This document shows positions 24,872 through 36,934 of a stretch of 64,000 nt of DNA, piece after piece. How positions within the stretch are numbered: the first letter of the stretch is position 1; every line of letters starts with the position of its first letter. This stretch comes from Phallus indusiatus (lineage: Eukaryota > Basidiomycota > Agaricomycetes > Phallales > Phallaceae), in the NCBI GenBank assembly GCA_027605045.1, contig JAQFWX010000025.1, positions 1 to 64,000 on the forward strand. The letters run 5' to 3'. A program made the position numbers and the translations under genes. The notes below the pieces were generated by a model that saw nothing but the letters and a program-made list of their open reading frames with translations, was not told the DNA's origin and made no database searches.

Positions 24872-27800
24872 ATGGCGTACACGACGTACCGCCCTCACCT
24901 GCCGAGAGGTGCGCAGCAGCCCCAAATTCAGCCACGCAGCGATCTGCCCTTTGATGCGCCTAAAAGAAAGAATGTCCTACGCAAGTCGTCAAAATCGTCT
25001 TCGTCGACAACTGTAACAACAATAGCTTCGTTCACAAGCAGCAACAGCAGCAGCAATCACAACAACTTTAGCGTCACGCCTTTTCCTATTTGCAATGAAC
25101 ACAACAGCCCCCGCCCATCGAACCAGGATGCGATCCATTGCTTGACCGTTTACGATACGACTTGAGTTATCCCCCTCAACAAAAACCACTCCCATCGCCC
25201 CCGGCCGTTGCTCTACCCGAGGTCCCATTTAATCAGTTCGGCACAGATAACAACACGCTTGACGTGCATGAAATACAAGCCTCATGGTCTGACTCGGGTC
25301 ACTTAACACGCCAAAATACATTCTCTGCACTCTTCATATCACCATCCTCGTCATCGTCCTCTTCCGAGACGGGCCATTACGATGCAGTGTACCACCATCC
25401 CCGATCCCATGCTGCTCATCCGTCTTCCCATGTTCATGCCCATCAGCAATCACATCCCATGCCACTATCCTACCATTTACCAAGTAGACGTATGCTTACA
25501 GATCGTCCGAGGTCGACAGTGCAGCTTAACAGCGATTTGGAATCTCAAGTCTCTCATTCTCACTCTATCGACTCGAACCTTACTCGCAAATCGTCTTCGT
25601 CTTGGTGGAAACGTCCCTTGGGATTGCTGGGCGACAAAAAGAATAAAGAAGACAGTCAGTATCATCTCTCAAGAGCTACTTCGCTCTCCGTGTCTGCAGA
25701 ACCGAGACCACAAGCTCGACGAATCAGAAACGAGAACGGCACTATAGCCTTGTCCTCTGCAACTTCCGAATCTGGCCACCTACCCATGTCGTCAGCAGCA
25801 AAAAATCTAGGTGGCGATTTTTCCTCGCGAGCACAACGCAAGCTCAGAAAACGTCCACCATCTGCTTGGAATCCTAACAACGCGATCTCACAAACAGACA
25901 TCCCTTTCCGTCCTGTACAGCCACAGTCCGCTGCGCATCGCACGTCAGTCAACTTACCACCTGTTAATCAACGTGTCAATCAACGACGTCGTGATACGAA
26001 TTCAGTGACGCCGTTTCCTGTGCATTCTTCTTCTTCGAGCTTTGACCACTCCAGAAACCCAGATGTCTTACGATACAGGCATACCGTTTATGACGATACG
26101 GAAGACGGGGGTACGAATACGAGTATATGTCAAGTGGACCATCCTCGCATGTAAACACCCATTCGCACTATCAGCAATTTCACAACCGGACATTCGGAGC
26201 TACTCATAACGCACACCTACCTTTGCACCCAGATCTCGCCGCCCAGTATATGCCAATTCCCGCGTTTAACGCTCCAGTTGATTTTCCCATACAAAACGAT
26301 CGTGAAACGCTATCGCCTGTTAATGCGTTACCTCCTTTGCCATCTGTGTCCCCTTTGCATATTCAGATACCCTGCAGTCCTACTCCACCTCCTAACTCAA
26401 CGGTAAGACCCCAAGCGTTATCATTCATTCATTTAGAGTATTTTCTTAGTCTTTTTCTTACATAGCTCTCTGAGTTCGCTCGGTGTAAATCTGAGCCGGA
26501 TTTAACCATCAAAGCCTCAAATGATCGGTCTCGAATGCTTACCAGTACTAGTACCTCCAATTTTACCTCCAATGTCAATGGAACTAGATCAGAAGCGATG
26601 GTTCAATCACCTATCGACATCAGCAGTCCGTCCGTATGTAGCTCGTCAGGTGAAGAACGAACGCCACCTCAGGTTTTATCCCCCGTTTCGTCTTCTGAAA
26701 CGCGTCCTTCCTTTTGAGAAGTCCTTCCAATCGTAGATGGACACTTGCTGTTTCGGAAACCCCTGAGAATGAGTTAGTTGAAGAGCTTGAAAGACTTGAA
26801 GGATTGGTTGGGCGTTGGGATTTCAAGGAGAATTGGTGAAAGTCAAGGGAGAAGAGGAGGCTATTAGGGATGGTGATTTGGATGCGGAAGTTGTCACGGA
26901 GACTAATGGAGATATTTCTGGTAGACGTCAAGTGTCGAATCCGAGTTCGAGTTCGGGAGGAGGTATACCTTCGAATGTTAAATGGAGAAAAGAGGAGATG
27001 GAGGAATGGCTTAATGCAAGAAAGGCACTTCTTGTTTGTAGGGAAATTGTCCGAACGGAGAAAACTTATCGTGAAGGATTGGAAACCTTACAACGAGGCG
27101 GGGTACGTATCAGTTCGTATACACACAAAAAAAGATAAAATTTCTGATGGGTTATCTATTTTAGACACTTGATCTCCTCCACCGCTATTATTGCAATATC
27201 TACCAGCTCTTATATCGGCTTCTCGAGCGTTTAGTACAAGATTGGCGGAAGATCCGTCTGCGTGGGGTGTCAGCACTGCGTTTATGAATTGTGAAGAGAT
27301 TCTCGAAGCTGCGTTTGTTGCGTGGTCCGGTGTCGTTGGTGAATTCTTCGGAAAAAGTAACGGTCGACGTAATAATAATGGAAAACACGATAACAATACA
27401 CGTCGTCTGGGACTAGGACTCGGACAGCCGCCGCAACAACAAAGGACAAAGAACTGGGAGGAGAATCAGCCTTGGATTTGATCGAATTCCGTTGGTGCAG
27501 AGTTCGGCGGCAGCGGCACAGTCGTCTGGTTTGAAAAATGGAAAGAAGAATTCGCAGTCAGAGTCTGCGACGACGAGACTTCATCGGAATGCGACTACGT
27601 CTTTTTCTAATTTGCAGGCTGCGTTGTGGAGACGGAGCACACCCAGTCTTGCGTTCAGCTCATCGGGGCAAAGTGATGTTAACGGCGCTGCTGACATCGA
27701 CACACCAGAAACGAACGGTGGAAACACGAAACCGTTTGATGGTGGTGGTGGTGCATTGTCGTCGTCGTCGTCATCGTCGCAAGACATGTGTTTCACCCCA

Positions 27801-28197
27801 CCACCTGCTCCTATCTCCCGAAAATCTCGATATTTTTCTAGGAAGTTTGGGAGTAGTAGCGGGAATGACACTATTGGGAAGAACACGAAATCAGGCAACG
27901 GTGGCGGCGGCGGTAGCGTCAAAGTTCCGTCAGTTCAAGATTTAGCTATTCAACCTGTTCAAAGAGTGGTTAGATATGTACTATTGTACAAAGGTAAGTC
28001 TTTGGCAAATTGTCTTGATACTTTTACTTTTTTTCCCCTTTGAATACCCTTTCTGATACACTTTTTCTCCAGATTTATTCAATTCGACTCCGGAAACATC
28101 TCCTTCTCGGGCATTAGTCGAACGTGCGCTTGAAGGAGCATCGCGTATCGCTCAAAGATGCAACCGTGCACAAGACAATGCCGCCTTCCTCCTCTAA
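24872..28197 (+). CDS. RhoGEF (DH domain) with long low-complexity N-terminus
   Basis: Guanine nucleotide exchange factor for Rho-type GTPases. About 700 residues rich in Ser, Pro, His and Asn come first (for example VTPFPICNEHNSPRPSNQD, SSSSSSETGHYD). The DH domain follows: EEWLNARKALLVCREIVRTE and KTYREGLETLQRGG (conserved region 1), LLLQYLPALISASRAFSTRL, a long disordered insert with Gly and Ser runs, then SVQDLAIQPVQRVVRYVLLY (conserved region 3) and KDLFNSTPETSPSRALVERA, ending at DNAAFLL. No PH domain is seen before the stop. Several single-base losses must be bridged (near 25134, 26109, 26714, 26828, 27175 and 27475), most at C, G or T runs. Few introns compared with neighbours. Confidence 0.85.
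27740..27780 (+). repeat. Coding triplet repeats (GGT)n and (GTC)n
   Basis: Short runs of GGT and then GTC inside the RhoGEF insert, coding for Gly and Ser runs. The insert splits the DH domain between conserved regions 1 and 3. Confidence 0.7.
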
Positions 28198-28905
28198 AGA
28201 ATCTTCTCTAAAGAATCCTTAACCACAATTTATCCATCATTTTCTTGTCCTCATCATGTCCTCATACTTTCAATCATCTTTCATCACGATACATACATAC
28301 ATATGTCCTACACGCCGCGCCACATTTGTTGATGATATATTTCATCTACCATTTGCATCTACCCTCGCCCTTTTTTTTATTTCTCACCACATTTAAACCT
28401 TCATGTTGTATGATTTTTCTTTTCCATTTTCAATCGCATACACTCCGTTCACCCTCACCATTTTCGTTTTCTTGCATATTATTTCAGAAATTTCAAACAT
28501 GCGATATGTAAATGTACTACAACTACATTTTTTTGTTTCATCTCTTTCGCTCGCCGATGTGTCGATATCGATGTGCCAATCTATTTAGTTTTATCAATTG
28601 CCTAGGTTGTGTATTTTACGGTACCGATAGCTTTTTTCGAAAATGTGGATATAGATTTATTTTCAAATTTCGTCGAGATTTGTGGACTATTACGGAAAAC
28701 ACTCTAAGTACGTTTGAATTTGAATTTGAAATTTGAAATTTGGTACTCGATACCGATTAGTCTTGTGTGCATATATCTATTTGTGAATCCAACGCAATCT
28801 ATGAGAACTCGTTCACTGATAATTTGACTTCATTTATTAATGATACTCGAATAAAGGTAAAACTGTTTATCTTCATTACAATAAAAATATTATCTACTAA
28901 TTTGA
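28198..28905. other. Convergent intergenic region
   Basis: About 700 bp of AT-rich 3' flank between the RhoGEF and the TFIIB-like gene. TTTGAATTTGAATTTGAAATTTGAAATTTG-like short tandem units lie near 28708-28742. Nothing coding is supported. Confidence 0.5.
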
Positions 28906-30715
28906 TCAGAAATCGATATCATCATCTTCATCCAACTGAAGATCAAGGCCAGGAGACACCTCTCGCCATTCTCCGATAATCTGTTCGTCAGGAACACCCC
29001 TAACATCCTCTTTTCCTGTGCGTCATCAGTCATATCATATGATTCGCCTAAATCAGCCCAAATCTCCATATCAGCTAAACTCCAGTCTTGTGATACAAGA
29101 AGCTCTGATGGAGGCTCAAAATCAGATGTGGAGTTATCCCAGCCATATAACGCCTTGTATTCGTTCATCTCGTTTTCACTCCGGAACATGTCTCGAATTC
29201 TCCTTCGCCGAATAATTCGTCGTCTTGAATGAAGGCTTCTCCGCCGCGTTCGTTGACTAATAGTTGTAGTCGCGAGTAATGTTTGTCTCCGGGTAATACG
29301 GAAGATGTTAAAATCGATTTCGTCAAACCGGTTGAATCCTTTGATCGTTTGGTGCTTGTTTCGTGAGATAATGGGTGGTGAATAGATAATAAGGATAAGG
29401 AAGCAATATCCAACTGAGATAGCGGTTTTCCCTTTAACATCGGCTGAACGAGTCTCATTGACCTGAATCGTTGACAAGGCTGATCCTCACGTTTCCTCTT
29501 CTGACCAATTTGAGGAGAAGAAGGTTCTGCGCGTTCTGCGACTTCTAGACATACGACAGGTGCATCATTGGTGTCTTTATTTTCCCGAGCTTTAAGTAAC
29601 CCGATCCGAAACCGAACGATTTCTTTGATACCCAAAGCGACAACATGTCTATGACTGGTTTTGCGTCTTTTTTTCGATGCTAGGTTATCGGGATCGCGAG
29701 AAGACGAAAGCCATGGTACATCCGCCATCCAGCTCGATATAACCTCTAGTATGGCGTTGTATTGTGCGGTGATGAGATCTTTCCTCGCACCAACCCTTCT
29801 AGCCAGTTCTTTAACCAACAACGGGTGCGATGGAATACAGTCGGCACTTTGACCTTCGAGAGCGACCAAGAATATAGCGCAAGTCATAGATAGAGGAGAT
29901 GAACTGAGGGGAAGTTCGTCGATCTGGGCAATTAACGGCACAAGAGATGAAGCTAGTCGCATAGTTTGTAATAATGAAACATTGCCAAGAAACGTACATA
30001 GGTTCTTAGGGAAAGGCGTGTTTGGCATGTTCTTTAGCTCCATGACATATGTTTGAATGCTCGCGAGAAGTGCTAGGGGATCTAGAGGCGGCAGTTTGAT
30101 GTCTAGGATATCAGAAATCTGAATTATGTTTCGGAAAAGCGACGTGGAAGGAATATCGAGCATTGCCTATGAAAGTAGCGATTTAAGACATGCCCAAGAA
30201 ATGTTAGAAAGAAAACATACTGAGAGATCTTTGAGTAAAACTCCTTTCTTGCTCTCCCGCAGGACGATCGCAATGCATACTCCAGCCACTAGGACTGCCT
30301 TCTTTCCCCATCTAAAAGGACGAAGAGCTCTCGTTCGACTAAACAATGCACAAGCACGTTCTGATAATCCTGGACACGCGAGACGTTTCAATACAGTGCC
30401 AATATATTGGTGCATGGCACGCTGTAATCAAACCATTAAAAGCAGATCCCAATAAATGTAGTGAAAGCTCCGTACCATATTTCTTGTATCACGTTCTTCT
30501 TTATCATACCCTCCAGAAAGATTAGCTCCTACACGTCGAAGACTTTTCAAAGTCGTCGGTCCGAAATAAAAGGACGAGCCCGCCGCTTCTCCATCCCAGT
30601 CGTCGCGAAGAATAGTCTGATTGACAACTTTTCCGCAATTTGTACAGACTATCGCCTGTGCTGTATCATCAAATTCTGTGAGACCGTTACAATTGGGTTC
30701 GTCGCATCGACCCAT
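28906..30715 (-). CDS. TFIIB-family factor, BRF2-like
   Basis: Nuclear factor with an N-terminal TFIIB-type zinc ribbon (CDEPNC ... CTNCGKVV) and cyclin-like repeats. Exon 1 runs to EERDTRNM; exon 2 gives MHQYIGTVLKRLACPGLSER and WGKKAVLVAGVCIAIVLRES; exon 3 carries the rest, with a bipartite basic stretch SKKRRKTSHRH and an acidic end LQLDEDDDIDF. The single compact cyclin region with a G-K-K-A-V-L-V-A-G helix is closer to BRF2 than to BRF1, whose zinc ribbon starts differently. Two single-base breaks near 29192 and 29012 lie in the C-terminal third. A Pol III initiation role is an inference from the fold only; Rrn7-like is an alternative. Confidence 0.7.
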
Positions 30716-30926
30716 ATAGAGTTACAAGTTATGGCATTGGCAGCCTGAAGCTCGCCGCCACAAGCTTTTGAACGCGTTCGTAAGCGCGGAAATAAATAAC
30801 TAACGGCGATGACGGCATACAAGCACTGTCAAGGACTTGCTCGCAAAAGCGACCACGCTGTATGTTTTAATAAATAAATTATTTGACTATGACCAATACC
30901 CGGTTTAAATACAATAGTGTGTGATT

Positions 30927-33303
30927 CTAATTTTTAATATTTTCACGTTTAAATGCTTTTCTTTTATCCCGGAGTAGACAATAATCTCCGAAAGAGTTCT
31001 TTTCTGACCATGAAGACGTAGGAAGCCATAATGTACGGGTTAGAAGAGACGAATGAGCCGCGTCGAGAAACGGAGTGCAGAAAACACGATCCCATACGTC
31101 TGAATTGACGGCGTATCGAGGTTCGTGAGCTGACACTCGGGGATGTTCGGGAAAGTCTAGGTCTATTAAATAATCGCAAGTCGAAACGTCCACCTGAGAT
31201 GTAGATTAGGAAAAGAAATATCGGAAAAGAACTAGAGTGCGTACATATTGGCCTTTCTCTTCTTTATTCATGTCATTTAATCCAGAGGGTATGACCTTCG
31301 TGGCGTCACGTTTCCAGAGACGCTCTTGCTGCCCTGAACTAGAGAGGAAATTTCTCGGAAGTAGCCCATTGAATTCACTTTTGATGAATTGCACATCGAC
31401 GCCATCTGGAACGAGGTAGTGACCGGGAAACCTATACCACTCTTTGCCCAGACAGACCCTAAGATTAAGCTCTTTAACAGACGATAGATCAATCGAAGCG
31501 AGTTCTTCGGGGGAGACGTTTTCGGATGAACTTGGAAGATTGATAAGTCCTGTGACGTTTAAAAGACGGGGCAGCTCTTTAGCTTCGAAATGATATACAA
31601 CGTCTAATGGAGCATGATAATAATGCTGTAGCGCCAGTATCCTAGAAACGGACAGTGCGATTGACGAGACAATAGTAAAGGTAGTCAATGTTCTGAAAAT
31701 TGGCGATTTCGAAGCCTATTGTCATGTGGTTGATTCATGTGGAAAAAAAGAGTGAGAAATTATCAAAGAAGCTTACACGATAAGGCGATTTCGTTATCGC
31801 GATGAACGAAGCCTCCATCCAGCCTTTGACTAGATAAAGTGTGACTGAGGCGTTGAAACAGATGAAGGGGTATATTGGGAACATGAACCGTTCTTCCTTA
31901 TGAGGCTGGGCGGATAGTGTGAATAGCCACAGGTACATGGGCATCAGTCGAACAGCAATCAACGTGACAGGGGAGCTTTGGTCGGGGCCAGGTTTTTTAA
32001 GTCCAAGGCGTTTCCTGTCGAACACGTATGTGACAAAAAGTGAAGGTAGAGAAAGGAGTGCAAGAGGAAGAACAATATTAAAATTGAGCAATAGATTCAA
32101 GAAATAGAAAGAGAAGGGTTCAGAGCCATATAGATCTGGGCCACGTTCTGCACCTCCGAAGATATTGTACTTGATTATGTTCCAAGGTGTGATAACTAAT
32201 TTGCCGTAAGCCGTGGAATCGATGAAAACAACGGGAATCTGCACGATGATCAGAAAAGGACTTCCCGCGCAAACCTCGAACTCACGAATATTGCAGAAGC
32301 AGCTAATCCACAAGTGATGAGTCTTTGTAACCGCTTGAGCTGCCAACGTCTATGTAGTTCCGGCGGAATCCGATCCAAGCCATACACAAATAGTTCCTCT
32401 ATAACAAAAGGTACTGAGACTAGTAGAGAAAACGGCCATCCCACAATAGCTCCTGTAGCGAACGCAAGAACCGCCAGTAAAGTTCGCCGGTTATTAGACA
32501 TGCTCGGAAGTTGGAAGAAGTAAGCAGAAGCGAATGTATTTGCATACATTGCAAAAGACGAAGGCAGGAACGCTGCCGTAACTGTAAGTATCATTATGAG
32601 CGAGTCAAAAAGTAGGATTACCAGTTGACGCATTCCACATTCCAGCGCTGAATAGGAGCATAAATAACATATACCTCCCAACGCGATCGTTCAAAGTGAC
32701 GGAAACTGTGCGGTAGAATTTGGCTTCACAATATGTAGTAACGACTGCAAGACAGATGCGAACAGCGAAGAATACTTGACGCTAGAATGGTTTGAGAATC
32801 GTGGTCAACCGAAAAGTCTTGACAAAACATTACCTTGTCTAAGGAAAGTAAACGAGTGGACAGCCACACGGGCAATAAGTGAAAAACGATATAGGTCCAG
32901 CTTCTTATAGCGTATTGTGGGGACAGCTCCCATGTTTGAAAAGCAAACCCTCGATCCAAATAATGCAGCGGCTCCCAGAAGTTATAGACTGAAATACCGA
33001 TGTAAGAAGCAAGGAACAGTACAATGCAAACTTTAGAGAACCTTCATCGCAGTCCTGTATATTCGAGTACATTGCTGCGCTAAACCGAAGCAGAAGTATC
33101 ATTCGGAATGCCAAAGATAAACTCGGTGTCCATGGTGCTCTCGCAGTTCTGTTCCAAATGAATGTCAAGGGAAAGAACAAAAGAAAGACAGAAGATCACC
33201 TTCTCAGTTGATCTTGCAATATTCCCTGATGTCTAAGCTTTGGAGGATTGCTCTTTGGTGGATCGGGCTTGCTCAATCGTATGTGCTGAACATTTGCTGC
33301 CAT
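30927..33303 (-). CDS. ALG9: ALG9 dolichyl-P-Man alpha-1,2-mannosyltransferase
   Basis: ER multi-pass GT22 enzyme adding the seventh and ninth mannose to the lipid-linked N-glycan precursor. The ATG at 33301-33303 opens MAANVQHIRLSKPDPPKSNP; after an intron, ARAPWTPSLSLAFRMILL and SNIQDCDEVYNFWEPLHYLD carry the lumenal acidic motif of the family. Then RGFAFQTWELSPQYAIRSW, STAFLPSSFAMYANT, ITPWNIIKYNIFGG, GPDLYGSEPFSFYFLNLLLN, the HKEERF motif, CLGKEWYRFPGHY and FIKSEFNGLLPRNF. The last exon ends KRENIKN. About seven introns, no frame break. Divergent from the deacetylase-like gene. Confidence 0.96.
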
Positions 33304-33621
33304 ATCCCCGTTGTGAATGAGATCACGGGATTTTCGTATTACCTAAGCTGCATTTATAATGATCATTCATTCTCTCAACACCGAAGATCGTGGCAAGGCA
33401 GAGACTTAGCACATGTGAACTTTATATTTGCAGGGAAAGAGTCCGGGATTTTGTGGGAACTAATCTCACTTGGGCACAAAAATTCGCAGAAAAGAAGCAC
33501 CAGGGTATGCAATTACGCGCACGCTAGATAAACACGATTCAGTCTTATCGGCCCGTTTCAATATTCGATAATATATATCTATACTACTTCCAATCGTTTT
33601 TATCCCATCTTAGTTTCAGCA
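33304..33621. promoter_or_regulatory. Divergent promoter region, ALG9 / deacetylase-like
   Basis: 318 bp between two start codons. A TATATAT element at 33572-33578 lies 50 nt before the plus-strand ATG. No TATA element is seen on the ALG9 side, which fits a housekeeping promoter. Confidence 0.5.
33572..33578 (+). promoter_or_regulatory. TATA-like element of the deacetylase-like gene
   Basis: TATATAT 50 nt upstream of the ATG at 33622. Supported only by position. Confidence 0.4.
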
Positions 33622-35253
33622 ATGACCCGCAGAGTTTTAGTTGGATTTGGTGTAGACGTTGATGCAGTAGCTGGCTGGTGAGTTATGCATGTTTCTATGT
33701 CCATTCTTCAAAACTCATCGACTGCCACTGCTTAGGTTGGGATCCTATGGAGGCGAAGATTCGCCTCTAGATATCTCTCGAGTAAATTAAACCTATCTTT
33801 ACACAAATTGTTCCGTGAATCGCGTCCACGTAGGGCATGTATGCCGGCGAAGTCGGTGTCCCTCGGTTGTTGAAGCTATTCGACAAGTATAAGATTAAGA
33901 CAACTTGGTTTATTCCAGGCGAGTCAGACAACGTATTTAATTTCCAATCGGTGCTACGTCAGTGAATAGGTCATAGTCTTGAAACCTTTCCTGAGCAAAT
34001 GGCTGCGGTCAGAGATGCTGGCCATGAAATGTAAGTGATGAATGCTAAGTCTAAAAGTGGAGTAAGCTCAGCGGCTCATCTTTATTAGAGGCCTTCACGG
34101 ATATTCTCACGAGGCAAGTTCTTTTCACTTGTATTTCAATTGAACTTTTGAAGACCTAGATGTAGAACCCTGTCTCGATGACTGTGGATCAACAGAAGGA
34201 CATTCTTGACTATACATACAAGTTGCTCACAGACTTTTGTGGTGGCATTCCTCCCAAAGGAAGTGTCGCACCGTGGTGGGAGACCAGTAAAGAAGGGTCT
34301 AAACTCTTACTTGAGAAAGGAATAGAGTACGGTATGACTTTCGTAATACAGCCTTTTCAGTACCAAACTTTACCGTCTATTTTAAAACGTAGATCATTCG
34401 AACATGGCGCATGACTGTCAAGTACGGTAACAATCCATTCTTTTTTGATAAGAAAATTAAAGTTCGTTACCAAGGCATATTACCTACGGGACGAAGATAC
34501 TTGGCTTAAAATCAATTATTCACAAAAGCCGGACACTTGGATGCGGCCCTTGTCTCGAGGGAACGGGACGGGTCTCGTTGAGATTCCTGCAAATTGGTAT
34601 CTAGACGACCTGCCTCCTATGATGTATGTGCTCTCCGATTCAATCTCTTTTTGAAATTAATGAAGCTACTGCTGTTTCAAGGTTTATAAAAAGCTCGCCA
34701 AATTCTCATGGATGGGTAAAGATTTCTAAGCATTATTGACCAGTGGGAAACTAACGCAAAGAGAAGGTTAATGCTCGAGACGTTGAACAGCTATGGAAGG
34801 ATACCTTTTCGTATTGTTATAGGTATGTTCTGGTGTGGTGGTGCAGTACCATGCTGAACCAATACATACAGGGAGGAAGACGGTGTGTAAACGTTGTGGA
34901 TCTCTAAGCTCCACTCCTTTAACTGGTATTCGAATAGATTTTATATTCCCTATAACCATTCATCCCGATGTCAGCGGGTACGTCCGACTTCGCCTTTATG
35001 CTCCGAATATACATAGCCTGACAACAAATCAGTCGACCACATGTCTTGTTGATGCTGGTATGTGAATATCAGATCCATGCTAGCAGCACATTTGATGAAT
35101 TGAATGCATGAACAGGAACGCTTCATTGAATGGATCAACACTCATGAACACGTTCATTGGGTCCCCATGATTGAGATGGCAAATGAGTTCAGGGAGAAGA
35201 ACAAGCCTCAGCCGGGCGCTTTGATGCCAAAGGGAATGTCGGTCCCCAAATAA
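33622..35253 (+). CDS. Polysaccharide deacetylase-like (NodB-fold) hydrolase
   Basis: NodB-homology hydrolase of the cytosolic PuuE/PgdA-like branch rather than a secreted chitin deacetylase: there is no signal peptide. Start [19 protein letters not shown] gives the first metal-site Asp (GVDVDA). Later exons read [53 protein letters not shown] (HxxxH metal site), [66 protein letters not shown] and [14 protein letters not shown]. About eleven introns; two adjacent ones (33919-33969 and 34114-34165) have GC donors. No frame break. Possible substrates include N-acyl amines or cyclic ureides; not resolved. Confidence 0.88.
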
Positions 35254-36934
35254 TGAAAGCAAATTGACTGATTCCGGTTTGTCCGGTTTCCTCAATTGAT
35301 ATGCGTCCTTATAGCTCACACACGATCTACAGGAGATCAAGTTTTTGAGTATCGTTGTTTTTATCGTTGCCGCGGCCATGGAAGATTGTAGCCATTTTTA
35401 GCAAATTTCAATTGAATTTGGTTCACCAATCATCCGTCAAAGCAAAAAAAGACCAACAAATCAGGCTGAACGAGGTACCTCTTGAACTACAATTTCATGA
35501 AAATGTCTGTCAACAATTCCGAAGACGGATAGAGTTATCATCGGATGAGAGGTAAATTATTGCATTCCGTAAAGCCCTTCAAGATTTTCACAGAAAAATA
35601 CAGGGCGAGAAGATCCGAGTCCATGTGGTTGAGCGCAGAAAGATCCACGAGAATAGTGCTAAATTTTACATCCAGTAAATGACACCACGCGGAACGGCGG
35701 GGCCTGACGAGACGCGAGCGAATGGGAATTTGAAATTCCAGCATTATACATGGGGTTCAAAATTTTTCGCTTGGAAAAAAGATTCGAGGTGCACTATATC
35801 GTGCTGATTAGTGCGTTAGTGCCAATGAGAGAACAAACGGAGAAATCGCTTGCTCTAGTTCAATAATAGGCCCAATTCACAGTCTGGCACGAAATTTGAC
35901 TCTCTCGCAAACGCCAAAAAAGAAATCGCTGTCCGACTGCGCATTTGATGCAAATCTCAACGGATCTTTCTAAGTTGGTTGAGGTAGTAACGAGGAAGCC
36001 TCAGTGCGATACCGATTCAAGTGCACCGGCATAGCTTGCGCAAACTTCATCCAGTCATATATTACGCCGGCGTGTATACCAATCTCAATCGGAACTGCTT
36101 TGGCAACGATGCTACGAAATGGGAACTTTATTTGTTGTCCTGCCAGTCAATATCATTAACAAAGATTGAATGCGGCACGGTTGATAAAGCGAAGATGTCT
36201 TCAGTCAACTAGCACTGCTTGGATGCTTGGATTCGAAGGTATCAATCAGCCTTTTATGTACTTGGCACTGTATTCAAGTTGATTCTCACCAGAAAAAATG
36301 AGCTGAGATGAGTTCTTAAATCCGAAGAGAATAGTGGTTGATATGCATCAACAACGACAGCTGTCTGGCTGGGCTTTCGGAATGACTTGACATATTTCAG
36401 TGACTGGTGGCCGGTGGCTGTTGATTGGTGCATTTTCCGTGACAGTGCGTGACACGGTTCCTAAATCAGGCAGCAGTTGGTTGTTCGTCAGGACGTGCAC
36501 ACGATCAAGATGTGAATTTTTTCAAAAGAAGCCTGCATCTAAAAAAACATTCTCATTAACTAATCTGAGCGTGGCGCTGGGTCGAAGAAAAAAAAAAGAA
36601 GCTTACTCCTAGGTCTATATCAGAACCCTTAATAGAGTCCGCCCAGGAGACGTCGCTGACATGGTTTGCACCTGACCAATATCTCCTTTTCCCTTCAAAA
36701 GAAGATTTTATCTTTATCCCCTCATTTTGCTGATCGTTTCTCCATCTTTCTCAATTTGTTCCCAGTCAGCTGTGCAAGTCGCCTAGCAGGGTGATATTGC
36801 ACATCGCAAGTGCCAAAGCGTAGTTGGATTGTGGTTGCGACTTCTAGTTGTCAACGAGATATTATCTGGTTCACAATATTTTCCAGCTCATAAGTTTCTC
36901 CTCCCTACTATCCCGGAAATTTGCAAGAGCTGCA
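35254..36934. other. Intergenic region
   Basis: 1.7 kb between two plus-strand genes. No open frame resembles a family and I see no repeat or element ends. It presumably holds the promoter of the downstream membrane gene. Confidence 0.5.

Noticed and set aside
28196..28230. Direct repeat TCTAAAGAATC just after the RhoGEF stop
   Set aside because: Two short copies only; no sign of an element or attachment site.
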